This document shows positions 44,920-56,099 of a DNA stretch of 64,000 nucleotides, piece after piece (within the stretch, counting starts at the first letter, position 1; every line of letters starts with the position of its first letter). The position numbers and the translations under genes were made by a program. The notes below the pieces were generated by a model. It saw nothing but the letters and a program-made list of their open reading frames with translations. It was not told where the DNA came from and made no database searches. This stretch comes from Xanthostigma xanthostigma (taxonomy: Eukaryota; Arthropoda; Insecta; Raphidioptera; Raphidiidae), in NCBI GenBank assembly GCA_963575645.1, contig OY754464.1, positions 77,226,948-77,290,947 on the forward strand, given 5' to 3'.

Positions 44920-45113
44920 TCTTTATATATAAAAATTACGTGTCACATGTTTGTCCGCGATGACCTCCTAAACTACTGAACTGATTTTAAATTTGATTTG
45001 CACACCGTGTGCAATTCGACCCAACTTGAAAGATAGGATAGCTTACATTTCAATCTATAGTCGCAATATTATTTTATTGCAAATTATTTGTCTATTCCTT
45101 GACAGTCATAATA

Positions 45114-45336
45114 CAACCATATAAGATGGCGATACCTGTTGACTGGATTGAGTGAATATTCAATAGATGGCGCAACGAACTTAACAACCATATAAGATGG
45201 CGATACCTGTTGACTGGATTGAGTGAATATTCAATAGATGGCGCAACAAACTTAACAACCATATAAGATGGCGATACCTGTTGACTGGATTGAGTGAATA
45301 TTCAATAGATGGCGCAACGAACTTAACAACCATATA
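45114..45336 (+). repeat. 71 bp x 3 minisatellite
   Basis: Units start at 45114, 45185 and 45256 (caaccatataagatggcgat), with a partial fourth at 45327. They are almost identical: one base differs in 'cgcaacgaac' versus 'cgcaacaaac'. Such homogeneity indicates recent expansion. Confidence 0.95.
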
Positions 45337-45390
45337 TCTAGATCGAGGATGTAAAAAAACTGAATAACGTTTAAAACAAATGCTTTTTTT

Positions 45391-45655
45391 TTCGAGCACG
45401 ACGGCGCAGCCGGAGTGAACCTTCGAAATAGAGCAAGTGTTTTAAAGACCAGTTATCCACGAATACTTTACGCCATTCTTTTTCGAGCACGACGGCGCAG
45501 CCGGAGTGCTCGAAATAGAGCAAGTGTTTTAAAGACCAGTTATCCACGAATACTTTACGCCATTCTTTTTCGAGCACGACGGCGCAGCCGGAGTGCTCGA
45601 AATAGAGCAAGTGTTTTAAAGACCAGTTATCCACGAATACTTTACGCTATTGTTT
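45391..45655 (+). repeat. 87 bp x 3 minisatellite
   Basis: Units start at 45391 (91 bp, with a 4 bp insertion), 45482 and 45569 with ttcgagcacgacggcgcagc. Open frames on both strands run through the array only because the unit length is a multiple of three. The same block occurs once in the H2 element at 2164. Confidence 0.95.
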
Positions 45656-45690
45656 TATTATTTCACCGCTAGTTCTTCTTTATTTACAAA

Positions 45691-46032
45691 TAGAGCTGTA
45701 AAAGTAACGAGAAATTGTGTACCCGTATGTATTCGTTACTTAAAGAACCAGTACCCGTTACTTTCGTATCGTTACGTTACTCGTTACTTTTCATACGACA
45801 TACACTCGTGTACTAACACCATTAAGTATGTAGCTTCGCATCGAGGCGCGTCGCATACGTGATACGGTATGACTTCGTTCGTATAACGTATAACCACACC
45901 AAACGAGTCGAACTGACATGGATGCGAAAGATGCGAGTAACGAAATGAATTTGTAAGTAACGATTCGTTACTTCGAGTCAGACGATGTACCCGTTACTCA
46001 GTAACGAATACATACGGTTTGTTACAGCTCTA
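45691..46032. mobile_element. MITE family F, copy 2, 10 bp TSD
   Basis: TAGAGCTGTAA at the left and TTACAGCTCTA at the right form 11 bp inverted termini, flanked by a perfect 10 bp direct repeat TATTTACAAA (45681-45690, 46033-46042). The interior is rich in 'gttacttt' and 'cgttact' motifs. A 10 bp duplication is longer than hAT's 8 and closer to Mutator-like elements. Confidence 0.85.
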
Positions 46033-46243
46033 TATTTACAAAGAATAATTTCAACCATCTTATAAGGGTTTAAATTCTTTTATTGCGCGCCAATAGGTCA
46101 TGATGTACACAGTTACCATTTTTTGATATATCTCGACTTTACCGACTGCACCTCCTGAGTCAAAAAAACAAACTTATCGGGCCACAAAACGAATTTAAGG
46201 TGTAAATATGGCTCAGTGGTTTAAGCTTGATTATATTAAGATA

Positions 46244-46460
46244 CTAGCGGTCCGTCCCGGTTTCACCCGGGTGCGATAGATATAATTTATTTCGTTTGTG
46301 GTCCGGCGTCTGAATTACTAATAGCAAATTTTACCAGATTTGCTTCTGAACTAATAGCTTTGAGCGAATGCTATCAGATGTCGCTACTAGGTACTAAAAC
46401 AGTTTTTTTTTGTTTGCTTCCAAACTAATAGCTTTGAGTAAATTGTATCAAATATCGTTA
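46244..46460 (-). mobile_element. Helitron-like H2-type 3' end
   Basis: On the minus strand it ends ...gcacccgggtgaaaccggga then CGGACCGCTAG and host T. It shares 'gcttctgaactaatagcttt' repeats with the copies at 42.6 and 60.0 kb. The 5' half is absent. Confidence 0.65.
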
Positions 46461-46721
46461 CACGTAGTGCCCGTGGTGAGAGATGAAGCCAGGCACGTCA
46501 TCAATAATATGCTATAGTGAACGCCTACTTGCCCGCAGACAGCGGCGAGTGGTATGAATTCGACAGATCCATTTATAGCGGTAGAATAAAAATAAACACT
46601 CGACGCACATGGATCTCCGAAACAGCCAATAGCAAGCTAGAAGGCGGGCGCAATGCATTCACGTCACTATGACGCGGTGGCTTCATCTTTCGCCGCGCGT
46701 ATTAGGTATACTAAAACCGTT

Positions 46722-47375
46722 TTACCATTCCAACACACAAGTGGGGAATGGTACCTACTAGTTTAGGTCAAAAATCACTTTTCAAAAATTTTACAATATT
46801 TTTCCGTTTTGAGGTCCCCCGAATCCAAAAAACATATTTTTGGAAAAACTCTGTGCATCTGTTAGTCTGTGAACACGATACAGGTCAAACGGATGAGCGG
46901 ATTGAAACCAAATTTTGGGAGGATGTTTGGTATGCAAATATGAAGAGCCCTATTGTTTTTGGGGAAAATCGGCGCATGCGCAGAAGAGATATATGCTAAA
47001 ACGGTATATTTTTATATAATAATGGTATACTTTTCATAACGGCTTATTATTCTACTTATTTCAAGAAAGTTTTGTAAAAAAATTTTTTTCTTAACTTTAT
47101 AGTTTCGGAAATATTTTTAAAATAAAAAAAATCATCCGCTCTTTTGTTATATGGAACTGTCAGATATAAACCAGTTAGGCATGCTTTGATTAATTTTTGC
47201 ATGACGTGGAACATACTATGTAGGTAACCATGGCAACGAATAGTTAATATCATATTGAATACTAAGCCATTACCCGCGTCACCTCACGCGATATCAGAAA
47301 TTTTATTTTCTTTATTTTAATTAAATGTCAACATTTTTGAAGTTGGAATGGTCTCGTCGCCCAATTGGCTGGAAT
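46722..47375 (-). repeat. Family A, complete inverted copy
   Basis: Opens accattccaacacacaagtg and closes 'ttggaatggtctcgtcgccc', the same two ends as the 3.5 kb copy in opposite order. The 83-codon plus frame is the same one seen on the minus strand at 3897-4151, so frame conservation is partial; stop and indel differences argue against coding. Confidence 0.75.
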
Positions 47376-47849
47376 TTTTTTTAACAAAACAACGTAATTT
47401 TTCAACATTCAACAAATAAAAATGGTCAGTTTTAAAGATTTAATTTTCTTTTATTCGCGTTTACAGTAAGCTGTGTTCGAAAAACAAGTGCCGACCGAAC
47501 ATATAACACGTAAACCGCTGCCTGTACGTTGACCAATAATTGCAATGTGGAATTTACTAGAGAAGTTTTTCAAAGGCCATATATTTATATGCCGAACATT
47601 GATTCAATATTCAGACGTGCCTGGCGTACGCTATTGATGTGTGTAGCAGGTTTGACAAGCGACAGCCGCGCCGCGCCGCTACAGACGCGATACGTTTAAC
47701 CAGTGGCGTGTACGTGAGGACTTTATTTATTTATTCTCCAACTATAGACGTTACAGATATCAAAAATCTATTTTTAAGTTTCCGCTATAACTTTCCTGCT
47801 ATAATTTGTTATTATTCACCAAAAAATTCACAAAATATGAACTTTAAAA

Positions 47850-48380
47850 TTTTATTCACTTTAAACGTAGAATATTTAATATATTGAACAAAATATTAAT
47901 TTATAAAATTGTTCAAGAACGAAATGAACAGTCTAATGTAAGAAGAAAGAAATATAAACATGAAGATAACGAAAACAAAAGTAATACATTGCAATTACTT
48001 AGCTCTCGTTGGACTTTAAGCGTAAATCTTTATAAAATATTATTTAAAGTAGGTTTACAAAACTTCTTTCTGTCACCCGATAGCGCCACTGGCAAGTAAA
48101 GTATGTGTCATTTATTGTTAGTACTGCTTATATTTTCGGCCACCTGATGGCGCCCTAGGCAGTTAAGTATTTGTTGAGGAAGAGAGAAAGAAAATGTGCA
48201 CGCGCACCTCTCTCTCTTGCCCTTACAGTAATATACGAAACGTAACTCTCTCTTTCTATCTTCACTAACTTATATCTCACTCTCAACTTCCGTTCGCCTC
48301 GCCCGATTACACTTTTCGTCACGTATTCACCAGCTTACTCCCCAAGTCAAGCGTGCCTAAAGAAGTTTTACTTCAAAAAT
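47850..48380 (+). repeat. Repeat family C, copy 3
   Basis: 'attcactttaaacgtagaat' to 'aagaagttttacttcaaaaa'. The fullest copy. It includes 'gagagaaagaaaatgtgcac' and 'cacctctctctcttgccctt', matching in inverse the 17.1-17.2 kb copy. Confidence 0.75.
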
Positions 48381-48384
48381 AAGA

Positions 48385-49225
48385 AGTTATTGTTTCCACC
48401 CCGATTTTCGAAAATCGAGTTTTAGTCAGATCTTGACGTTTTGAGGTCCTAGGAAGATATTTTGGCGATGATGACCGGAGGGCTGTATGTGTGTGTGTGT
48501 GTGTGTGTGTATGTAAACCTCTTATTACTTTTGAACGAAGTGTTCGATTGAAACGCGGACTGCGGTATCTGCCATGACTTTTCTAAACTTAAATTTCCTG
48601 AAAACTTGGAATGATTCGGCCCAATAGATTTTGAGAAATCTCAAAAATACAAGTTTCAAAAATTTTTAGAGATTTGTTTTTTTTTTTGAATATTTTTTAA
48701 ACTATTAAACCGATTAATTCCAACATCTACTCAAAAACCTGCGTCGATTGCCGCAAACCGCTTCTAAATCTGTTCATTTGTTCAAGAGATATCGTGAACG
48801 AAATATTCGTTAAAAAGTGTTTTTTAAAATTACTCGCAAAATTCTCTTCCGATCGATTTTTTTGTAATAAATTACTTTCTTAGGTTAAAAAAAACTGCGT
48901 CTATTTCCGCAAACCGCATCAAAATCGGTTCATTTGTTCAAGAGATATCGAGAACGAAATATTCGTAAAAAAGTGTGTTTTTTTTAAGCTCGAAGAGCTA
49001 AAAAATAAACTTCTTGTTAGATTTTATATATTTTTAAGCGTTTTGACCTCGAAAAAGCCGGTAATTTCAGGGATGGCCTGCAGGGTCAAACATCTTTTCA
49101 AAATTTTTTTTATAGACTCCATAGGGGCGAATCTGGTATATAAAATGGCACCGGGATAGTTAATATCGACGGCCAATATGAAGGGCGGCGAAGCTACTGT
49201 AAACAAATTGGGTGAGGCTCGGTTC
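48385..49225 (+). repeat. Repeat family D, forward copy
   Basis: Contains a (GT)n tract (48487-48510), 'gtaaacctcttattactttt', two 'atttgttcaagagatatcg' blocks (48777, 48931) and 'aagctcgaagagctaaaaa'. A C13 run at 49228 follows. Shares blocks with 25.6-26.2 kb. Confidence 0.6.
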
Positions 49226-49692
49226 GACCCCCCCCCCCCCAGACGCCTTGCGTAATTTGTGAACGCCCCTTAGTAACTAAATGTTGCCCTGTTATCTAGA
49301 TGTCGCCTTCAACTAAATAGTAACGTGTTCACAAACAACGTCGTCCCATAAAAGTGTCGCGCTAATTGCACAGTTTTACTCCCAACCAAACGCGCCATTA
49401 AACGTTTCACATTGAAAATCCAAGTACGCCACTGTTTTAAAGCCAGGTGTTATCGCACCTGTAACTCCATGAAACTGAAGTAATCATTTATTGGTAAAAT
49501 ATTCCAATGGATACCGTAATACAACTCGCAGCCATATAGTAGATAGTGGTTTAAATCTCATTTCTAATAGATTAGCTGTCATATTTCGGCTCGTTCAGTG
49601 AAATGTATCAATCAAAACGAGCTCTAATTTTGCATTCTCCTAAACGTGTTTCAAAATTCATAATCGAACTGTAATGGATTTGTTGTTATGCC

Positions 49693-50184
49693 GGCACTTC
49701 ACATGGCTATTTGTATTTGTGTATTTGGCATATTTGGCAAACAATTACCAAGTGTGGACAGTCTATTTGACAAAGTGTTGACCTTATTTGCCTATTTGAC
49801 AAATAAGGCCAATACCAAATGCGCGGTACCGTGCGCTTGTCGGTTTTTCGAGGCACATCAAAGGAGTCAAATAGGCAAATAAACCGTCCACACAATGACC
49901 ATATTCAGAAGCGCACGCGCCGTAAACCTGTACGGACGTGCAGTATTTTTGTGTCTGTGCTGTGAGCGAGAACTTGAACAATTACTATTGAAAATGAAAC
50001 AGTGCTAAAATTCCTGGAATTTTGAACCTTGCGTTCTGCTGCCAAATGTTTGTGTGTTTGCTATTTGACTGGCATGTGTGGATGGTCGTATTTGCCTCTA
50101 TTTGCATGTTTGTCTTGAACGTCATATATTTAGCCAAATACAACAAACACCCAATAGCGAACACAAATAGCCATGTGAAGTGCC
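49693..50184. mobile_element. MITE with 22 bp perfect inverted termini and TATTTG-rich interior
   Basis: GGCACTTCACATGGCTATTT at the left is mirrored exactly at the right (aaatagccatgtgaagtgcc). The interior holds many 'tatttg', 'atttgcc' and 'tatttgac' units in both orientations, resembling transposase-binding subterminal arrays. Three overlapping open frames here are by-products. No target duplication detected. Confidence 0.8.
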
Positions 50185-50379
50185 ACCTTTACATGACAAA
50201 TAACAGGTGATTTTTTAAATTATAAAAGCATGTCAAAGTTAAAAATCTACGAACACCTCTACGTAGCATCTTTGCCGAGACGTTTTACTGCCAATAGATG
50301 TTTCACATCAATAACAATATTGGTTATCATGTGAGGATTTTTGTGATCAGCCAACGTTTGAAACAAAACACAAATTCCA

Positions 50380-51000
50380 GCCAATTGGGTGATGGAACCA
50401 TTCCAATTTCAAAATGTTAACATTAATTGATATGGTATACTAAAGAAAATATAATTTTTGGGATTGCGTGAGGTAACGCGGGTAATGACTAATATTCAAT
50501 ATGATATTTGCTATTTGTTGCCGTGGTTACCTACATAATGTGTTCCACGTCAGGTAAAAATGAATCAAAGCATGCTTAACTAGTTTATTTCTGACAGATA
50601 TACAAAATAAAAGAACAGCTGATTTTTTTATTTTTAAAATATTTACAAAACTATAAAGTTTAGAAAACAAAATTTTCAACAAAACATTCTTGAAAAAATA
50701 AATAGAAAATAATTCCAGTATACCATCATTATATAAAAAACACTGTTATAGCATAAATCTCTTCTGCGCATGTGCCGATTTTCCCCAATGACATCAGGGC
50801 TATTCATATTTGCATACCAAACATCCTCCCAAAATTTGGTTTCATCCGTTTGACCTGTATCGTGCTCACAGACAAAGAGAGTCTTTCCAAAAAAATGTTT
50901 TCGGGATTCGGGGGATCATTAAACGAAAAGATGTAAAATTTTGAAAAGTAAATTTTGACCTAAACCATAATAACATTCCCCACTTATGGATTGGAATGAT
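50380..51000 (+). repeat. Family A copy, more diverged
   Basis: 'ccagccaattgggtgatgga' to 'cttatggattggaatgataa'. Several deletions relative to the 3.5 kb copy, including part of the 'cagactaacagacg' segment. Confidence 0.75.
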
Positions 51001-51226
51001 AAAATAAGCAGCTACTAGAAAAACAAATGTCATTTTCATTAAACTAATAAATTGTGCTGAATTTCACCCACTTTTATAGGCCTAGTTTTAAAATTAATTG
51101 TACTCCATAATGTTTACGGAATGTTGTTTCCATGAGATATATGAGATGTCAAGTGACAATAGAGAAAATGCAATTATTGAATTGACTACATTTGAAAAGC
51201 GCTCTTTCAAAATCAAACATGTCCAA

Positions 51227-51310
51227 CTTCTTGTCGTTTTATTCGCCATGAGAACTGATTCTAGTGCTCTCTGGTTGCATCAAATAAAAGCTGTATATGC
51301 TTTAATCACA
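51227..51310 (+). repeat. Repeat flank, inverted partner at 52.42-52.50 kb
   Basis: 'gagaactgattctagtgctc' and 'aataaaagctgtatatgctt' occur inverted at about 52425-52490. The H1 Helitron at 51800-52404 lies between them. The 76-codon frame at 51098-51328 has no recognisable family. Confidence 0.55.
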
Positions 51311-51799
51311 TTTATATATTTCATCTGACAGTTAGTTTATGGTAATGAGTGAACTAAATAAAAAGAATTTATTCTTTTCTGAGATCTGTGCATGTTATGG
51401 TTTCTAATGCATTTATATCATTGCTACAAATAAATTTAAAAAAAGGATAGCAATTTAGGATTTAGTTAGGTTAAAAAGGATTTCATAATGACAGTTAACA
51501 AATTTTCATCATTAAAGAATATGGAAAAAAACTTTTTTATTTAATGGGAAACTGAAACAAAGAAAAAATAAATTGATGTACCTAGGTATATAAACTGAAA
51601 AGAAAAGAACTAATCGATGAAGAAAAATCAAAGTTCCAAAAATGTACTTGCTTCCTGAATATAATGTGATTTGCTTTAAACAACTGTTCTTTTACTAGAT
51701 GTCTTTTAGAATAACCCAAATATTAATAATATCAGTAATATTTATTTCGAATTTGTTATTAATTATAAATAAATTATGTGACGTTTACTTTAAAATTGA

Positions 51800-52404
51800 C
51801 TAGCGGTCCCGTCCGGTTTCACCCGGGTGTAAAAGAACGAATGGGGAAGGAACATGAGTACACAGATTCATCTTAGTTTACCGATATAAATGTTGTGTCC
51901 AAATTTCATGATGATCGGAGTTACCCTTCAAAAGTTTTTGTCGATAAAAAGCAGTATTTTAACTTTTTTTAACTAATAATTTTTTTAAATTAATTAAATA
52001 TAATTAAAATAAATTTAAATGTAAGCCTTAGAAGAAAGCAATGTAGAAAATAAAAAAAATAAAATCAAAATATATTCCCCCGACGTGGGGCTTGAACCCA
52101 CGACCCTGATATTGACAGTCACATGCTCCACCGATTGAGCCACCTGAGCTTGTGTTCTCACAACGCTGATATGAGTATATCTAGTTAGTGCATTTCACAT
52201 GAATAGAAGCTTATTTTTGAGATACATTTTGCAACATTTTTCATTAAAGCTCGGCTTTGGTCGTAGCGTAATATTATATAGCCTATAGCCTTCCTCGATA
52301 AATGGGCTATCCAACAAACAATTTTTTTCAATTTGAACCAGTAGTTCATGAGATTAGCGCGTTCAAACAAACAAACTCTTCAGCTTTATATATTATAGTA
52401 TAGA
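51800..52404 (-). mobile_element. Full-length Helitron-like H1 (605 bp) with tRNA-like block
   Basis: On the minus strand: TCTATACTATAATATATAAA after host A, 'gaagagtttgtttgtttgaa', 'gctataggctatataatatt', the tRNA-like block, then 'caaaaacttttgaagggtaa', the terminal hairpin of CACCCGGGTGAAACCGGACG and GGACCGCTAG before host T. This copy defines the family's ends. It has no open frame of meaning. Confidence 0.85.
52079..52151 (-). pseudogene. tRNA-Lys-like sequence inside H1
   Basis: On the minus strand 'ggctcaatcggtggagcatg' (A-box region) and 'GGTTCAAGCCC' (B-box) occur at tRNA spacing with a cgtgggTTCaagccccacg T-arm that pairs well. The anticodon arm is degraded. Confidence 0.65.
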
Positions 52405-52589
52405 TAGAAGTATAGATTAAAGCATATACCTACAGCTTTTATTTTCTTGCCACCAGGGAGCACTAGAATCAGTTCCCATGGCGAATACTTCTGGACTAGT
52501 TTTCGATTGTTTTTATCGTAAAAATGCATCGCAATAATAAATGTTTGAAAATATTGTATTATTAACAGCTGTTTGTGTTAGGTCTGGAC

Positions 52590-53194
52590 TCTGGTGACAC
52601 TGTTACATATGATATAAACAAAATAATTCACATTTTATGAGATGGCGATAAAAAAGATATAAATATTGATTAGCAAAAATATTACATTTGTGTAAATGTT
52701 CAGAAAACATATTAAGGTCGCTACACACGATGCTGGTTTTGCCACTAGATTCCTTGCTAGATTTGGCTGCTAGGTTTCAAGCGTGCGTCACAGATGACTT
52801 TTATGTGTTCGCTTCACACGATGCGTTTATTGAAGCTGGCTTTGTAGATGGGTTTGTAGATGGCGCAGTGACAGTTCGAATGTCAAACAAAGTGAATGTT
52901 TATTGTCTCTGAACAGAACACACTATGACGCTATGTTTGTTAAACTTTGTTTGTGGGCGTTGACCTCTGTCGCACACGTGACGAGATACTGTTTCCTGAT
53001 TGGTCCTTGCTCGAAATAAGCAGAAAAACAAGCACGAAAAATAGTCCCGATCCTAATTTTGAAATCCATCTTGTGGCCACGCAAGCGAGTTTGAGTGACG
53101 TCATTTCTTCTCTTTCAGTCAGCACGGCAGCCAGTACAAGACCCAGCAGTGATTCCGGCGGCAAAACTCTGTACACACTACACACTATTATTAG
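52590..53194. other. Less AT-rich intron segment, nature unknown
   Basis: 'ggtcgctacacacgatgctg' and 'gctggctttgtagatgggtt' with overlapping frames on both strands (52947-53279 plus, 52940-53248 minus). The composition is unlike its neighbours, so it may be a retained piece of a transposon gene. I cannot assign it, and no splice-consistent exon was found. Confidence 0.35.
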
Positions 53195-53757
53195 TGCGAG
53201 ATCCGGTATGAGAAATATATACCCTCCTCTGTTATTTGATGATGACAAAAATTATATGTTAGATAATAATATGCATTGATAAATCGCACATGGGTTGCCT
53301 AGCTAAATCGCGTACCGATGTTGTTAAATTAAATAAATTATAATTAACTTTTTTGGATCAACTTCCCCGATTTGTTAATCTTAAAAATCGAGCCTAAGAT
53401 GACAGAATATGACACAAATAAAATGTTAACAAAACAAATAAACTCAAAGTATACACAGAACACAACTATTTACAAGATACGTTTATGTGAATGATCTATA
53501 TTTATGTATAGAATCAATGGTATATTCCAATTCCTTGTGTCATATTCTCTCATTCTAGGCCCGATTTTTATGATTAACAAATCGGGGAAATTGATCTAAA
53601 AAAGTCAATTAGAATTTATTTAATTTAACAGCATCGGTACACGTTTTAGCAAGGCAACCCATGTGCGATTTGTCAATGTATATTATATTATCTAACATAT
53701 AATCTTTGTCATCATCAAATAACAGATGAGGGTATATATTTTTAATACCGAATCTTA
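53195..53757. mobile_element. Long inverted-repeat element J, copy 2
   Basis: Left arm gagatccggtatgagaaata ... tcgcacatgggttgcctagc; right arm ends ...gatgagggtatatattttta. The arms of about 240 bp are interrupted by minor indels. This copy shows the order broken in the 17.96-18.84 kb copy. Confidence 0.75.
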
Positions 53758-53820
53758 GACTATATGAACTACAGACCACAGAGCGAAAACGATAAAATTT
53801 GGCTATATCCAGCTCTAATA

Positions 53821-54162
53821 TAGAGCTGTAAAATTAACGAGAAATTGTGTACCCGTATGTATTCGTTACTTAAAGAACCAGTACCCGTTACTTTCGTATC
53901 GTTACGTTACTCGTTACTTTTCATACGACATACAATCGTGTACTAACAGCATCAATCATGTACCATCGCATCTAGGCGCGTCGCATACGTGATACGATAT
54001 GACTTCGTTCGTATAACGTATAACCGCATCAAACGAGTCGAACTGACATGGATACGACAAATGCGAGTAACGAAATGAATTTGTAAGTAACGATTCGTTA
54101 CTTCGAGTCAAACGATGTACCCGTTACTCAGTAACGAATACATAAGGTTTGTTACAGCTCTA
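53821..54162. mobile_element. MITE family F, copy 3
   Basis: TAGAGCTGTAA ... TTACAGCTCTA, the same length (342 bp) as copy 2 and about 95% identical by eye. The flanks do not show a clear 10 bp duplication. Confidence 0.8.
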
Positions 54163-54634
54163 TAATCTCTAATGATCATGGACCTTCATCCCCGTGTGGT
54201 AAAGCTACTTTACCGCACGATCTATTGAATAGAGATGTTTATTAACATGTTGACATATTTATTTTCGTGCATTATGTAAGCGTAACAATTAGCATTATTG
54301 ACAATCAATATTGATACTGTTTTAAATTACATTTTAACAAACGGGTAATAAATATAACTAAGTTGTCATATGTGATTAAGAATGCCTTGGTACATTTTAT
54401 TGATATTAATGTGTCTTGCACAAGAATAAAATTAGCGCTACGTACACTTCACCGAAATGCTACAATAAATATGAATGATAATATTTGAGTCACTAAAAAT
54501 GATTATTATGTACTCACATCGTTAAAAGTCAATGTCGTCATTTTAAAATAAAGTTCAAGTTTAGAATAACGACGTATGTCTTTCTGATTATAATCTGCCG
54601 CCATTAAAGTACAAACCAACACGTAGATGTAGAG

Positions 54635-55833
54635 CAGGGATGCACAGACTTACTGAGTATTTAAAAATTGTTTATTTTGTTTATTATAATTTTAATAAAA
54701 AAATGCAATTTTTTGTTAACTTTGAAAAATTATAATAAACAGTTTTTATCAACTTTTATAACGTAATCTTGTTAAGTATACAGAGTGTCCCATTAAGAAT
54801 GGGACATAGAACAACCGCAGATTCTCCAATTCAAAATAAAACGATTAAGCGAAATATGCTTAGATAAAATGTTACTCGTTTCCGAAATACGGGGTGTTGA
54901 AGTTGAAAACTGAAAAATTATTAATGTCCATAATTTTTTTTAATACACCGTATAATTTTACTCAAATCGGCACACTTGTTAAATATCATAAAATGCACCT
55001 AACAAAAAAATTAGTTCAGTACGCTCTACTAGTGGCGTACGGCAGGAGTAAGTAATGCTTGTACCCCTTCTAAATGTTACGCCGCTGTCTAAATTTTAAT
55101 TTTGACTATAATTTTAATTTTTTTGATATTTTCTAAGTCAATAATGTACACTTGTTAGTTTGTTGTAGTCATTGGTTTTCGAGATATTCGCAGTTTCTTT
55201 AAGACAAAATTGTAAAAATGAATAGTATTAATAATAATACAAATAAAAAGTACATGTCTATCTATCTTTAACTGCGAATATCTCGAAAACCAATGACTTT
55301 ACAACAAACTAGCAAGTGTACATTATTGACTTAGAAAATATCAAAAAAATTAAAATTATAGTCAAAATTAAAATTTAGACAGCGGCGTAACATTTAGAAG
55401 GGGTACAAGCATTACTTACTCCTGCCGTACGCCACTAGTAGAGCGAGTAACATTTTATCTAAGCATATTTCGCTTAATCGTTTTATTTTGAGCTGGAGAA
55501 TCTGCGGTTGTTCTATGTCCCATTCTTAATGGGACACCCTGTATATGTAAAAAGGGCTCCATATAGCAAAAAATTTATAGGTCCATTATTTAAACATTTT
55601 TATTGTTTAAAAAAAAAAATAGTTAACAATAGCCTAACTTTTTTTAAAATAAAAACGTCTTTTTCGGAATATTTTTCAGAATCGAGTAAGCTATTCCTCA
55701 TATTTTTTGAAGACATAATTATTTTTCTCAAGAAAGCATATTTAACTATCAAATTTTCGCGTTTGTTGGCGAGCCGCACGTGTATTTACAGGGGACCACA
55801 TTCGGCCCGTGGCTTGCATTTTGTGCATCCCTG
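54635..55833. mobile_element. hAT-type element, TSD (A/G)TGTAGAG, with nested mariner MITE
   Basis: CAGGGATGCACA at the left and TGTGCATCCCTG at the right, flanked by ATGTAGAG (54627-54634) and GTGTAGAG (55834-55841), a 7 of 8 match. Without the 761 bp nested element it is about 440 bp. The 115-codon frame at 55508-55855 spans the nest boundary and is not a gene. Confidence 0.8.
54781..55541. mobile_element. Tc1/mariner-type fold-back MITE, TA target
   Basis: CAGAGTGTCCCATTAAGAAT at the left and attcttaatgggacaccctg at the right, with flanking TA on both sides. The palindrome continues over most of its length, but the left arm has about 130 extra bases (54890-55020). Confidence 0.85.
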
Positions 55834-56099
55834 GTGTAGAGTATTCATTTATTAAGTTAGATGTTCATTTTATTAAATCAAATTGGAAACATTAAATGCA
55901 GAGTTCTTTTGTTGATAATTAATATTTATGATTAATTTCTGAATGATAATTCGATTGAAATGTAAACATACGAAATATGTAGGTTACGGATACTAAAATT
56001 AGGGTCTAATTGATTATGAAATCGACAAACCAGTACAATAAGTCATAAAATTCCTTCTCATTTGCATGGTTATATAACGTGGTATCACAACTGAAAATT

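Larger units (their letters stand above)
44920..45672 (+). mobile_element. Helitron-like element carrying two minisatellites
   Basis: Starts TCTTTATATATAAAAATTAC after host A with 'gtgtcacatgtttgtccgcg', and ends ttcaccgCTAG before host T. Almost all of its interior is two tandem arrays. The usual 3' hairpin is not clear, so the right end is less certain than the left. Tandem repeats inside non-autonomous Helitrons are a known tendency. Confidence 0.55.

Noticed and set aside
45371-45672. Apparent repeat-protein frames on both strands (85-88 codons)
   Set aside because: They follow from an 87 bp minisatellite whose unit length is a multiple of three; no start or family supports them.
55508-55855. 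115-codon frame
   Set aside because: Starts inside the terminal repeat of a mariner-type MITE and runs through the right part of the surrounding hAT.
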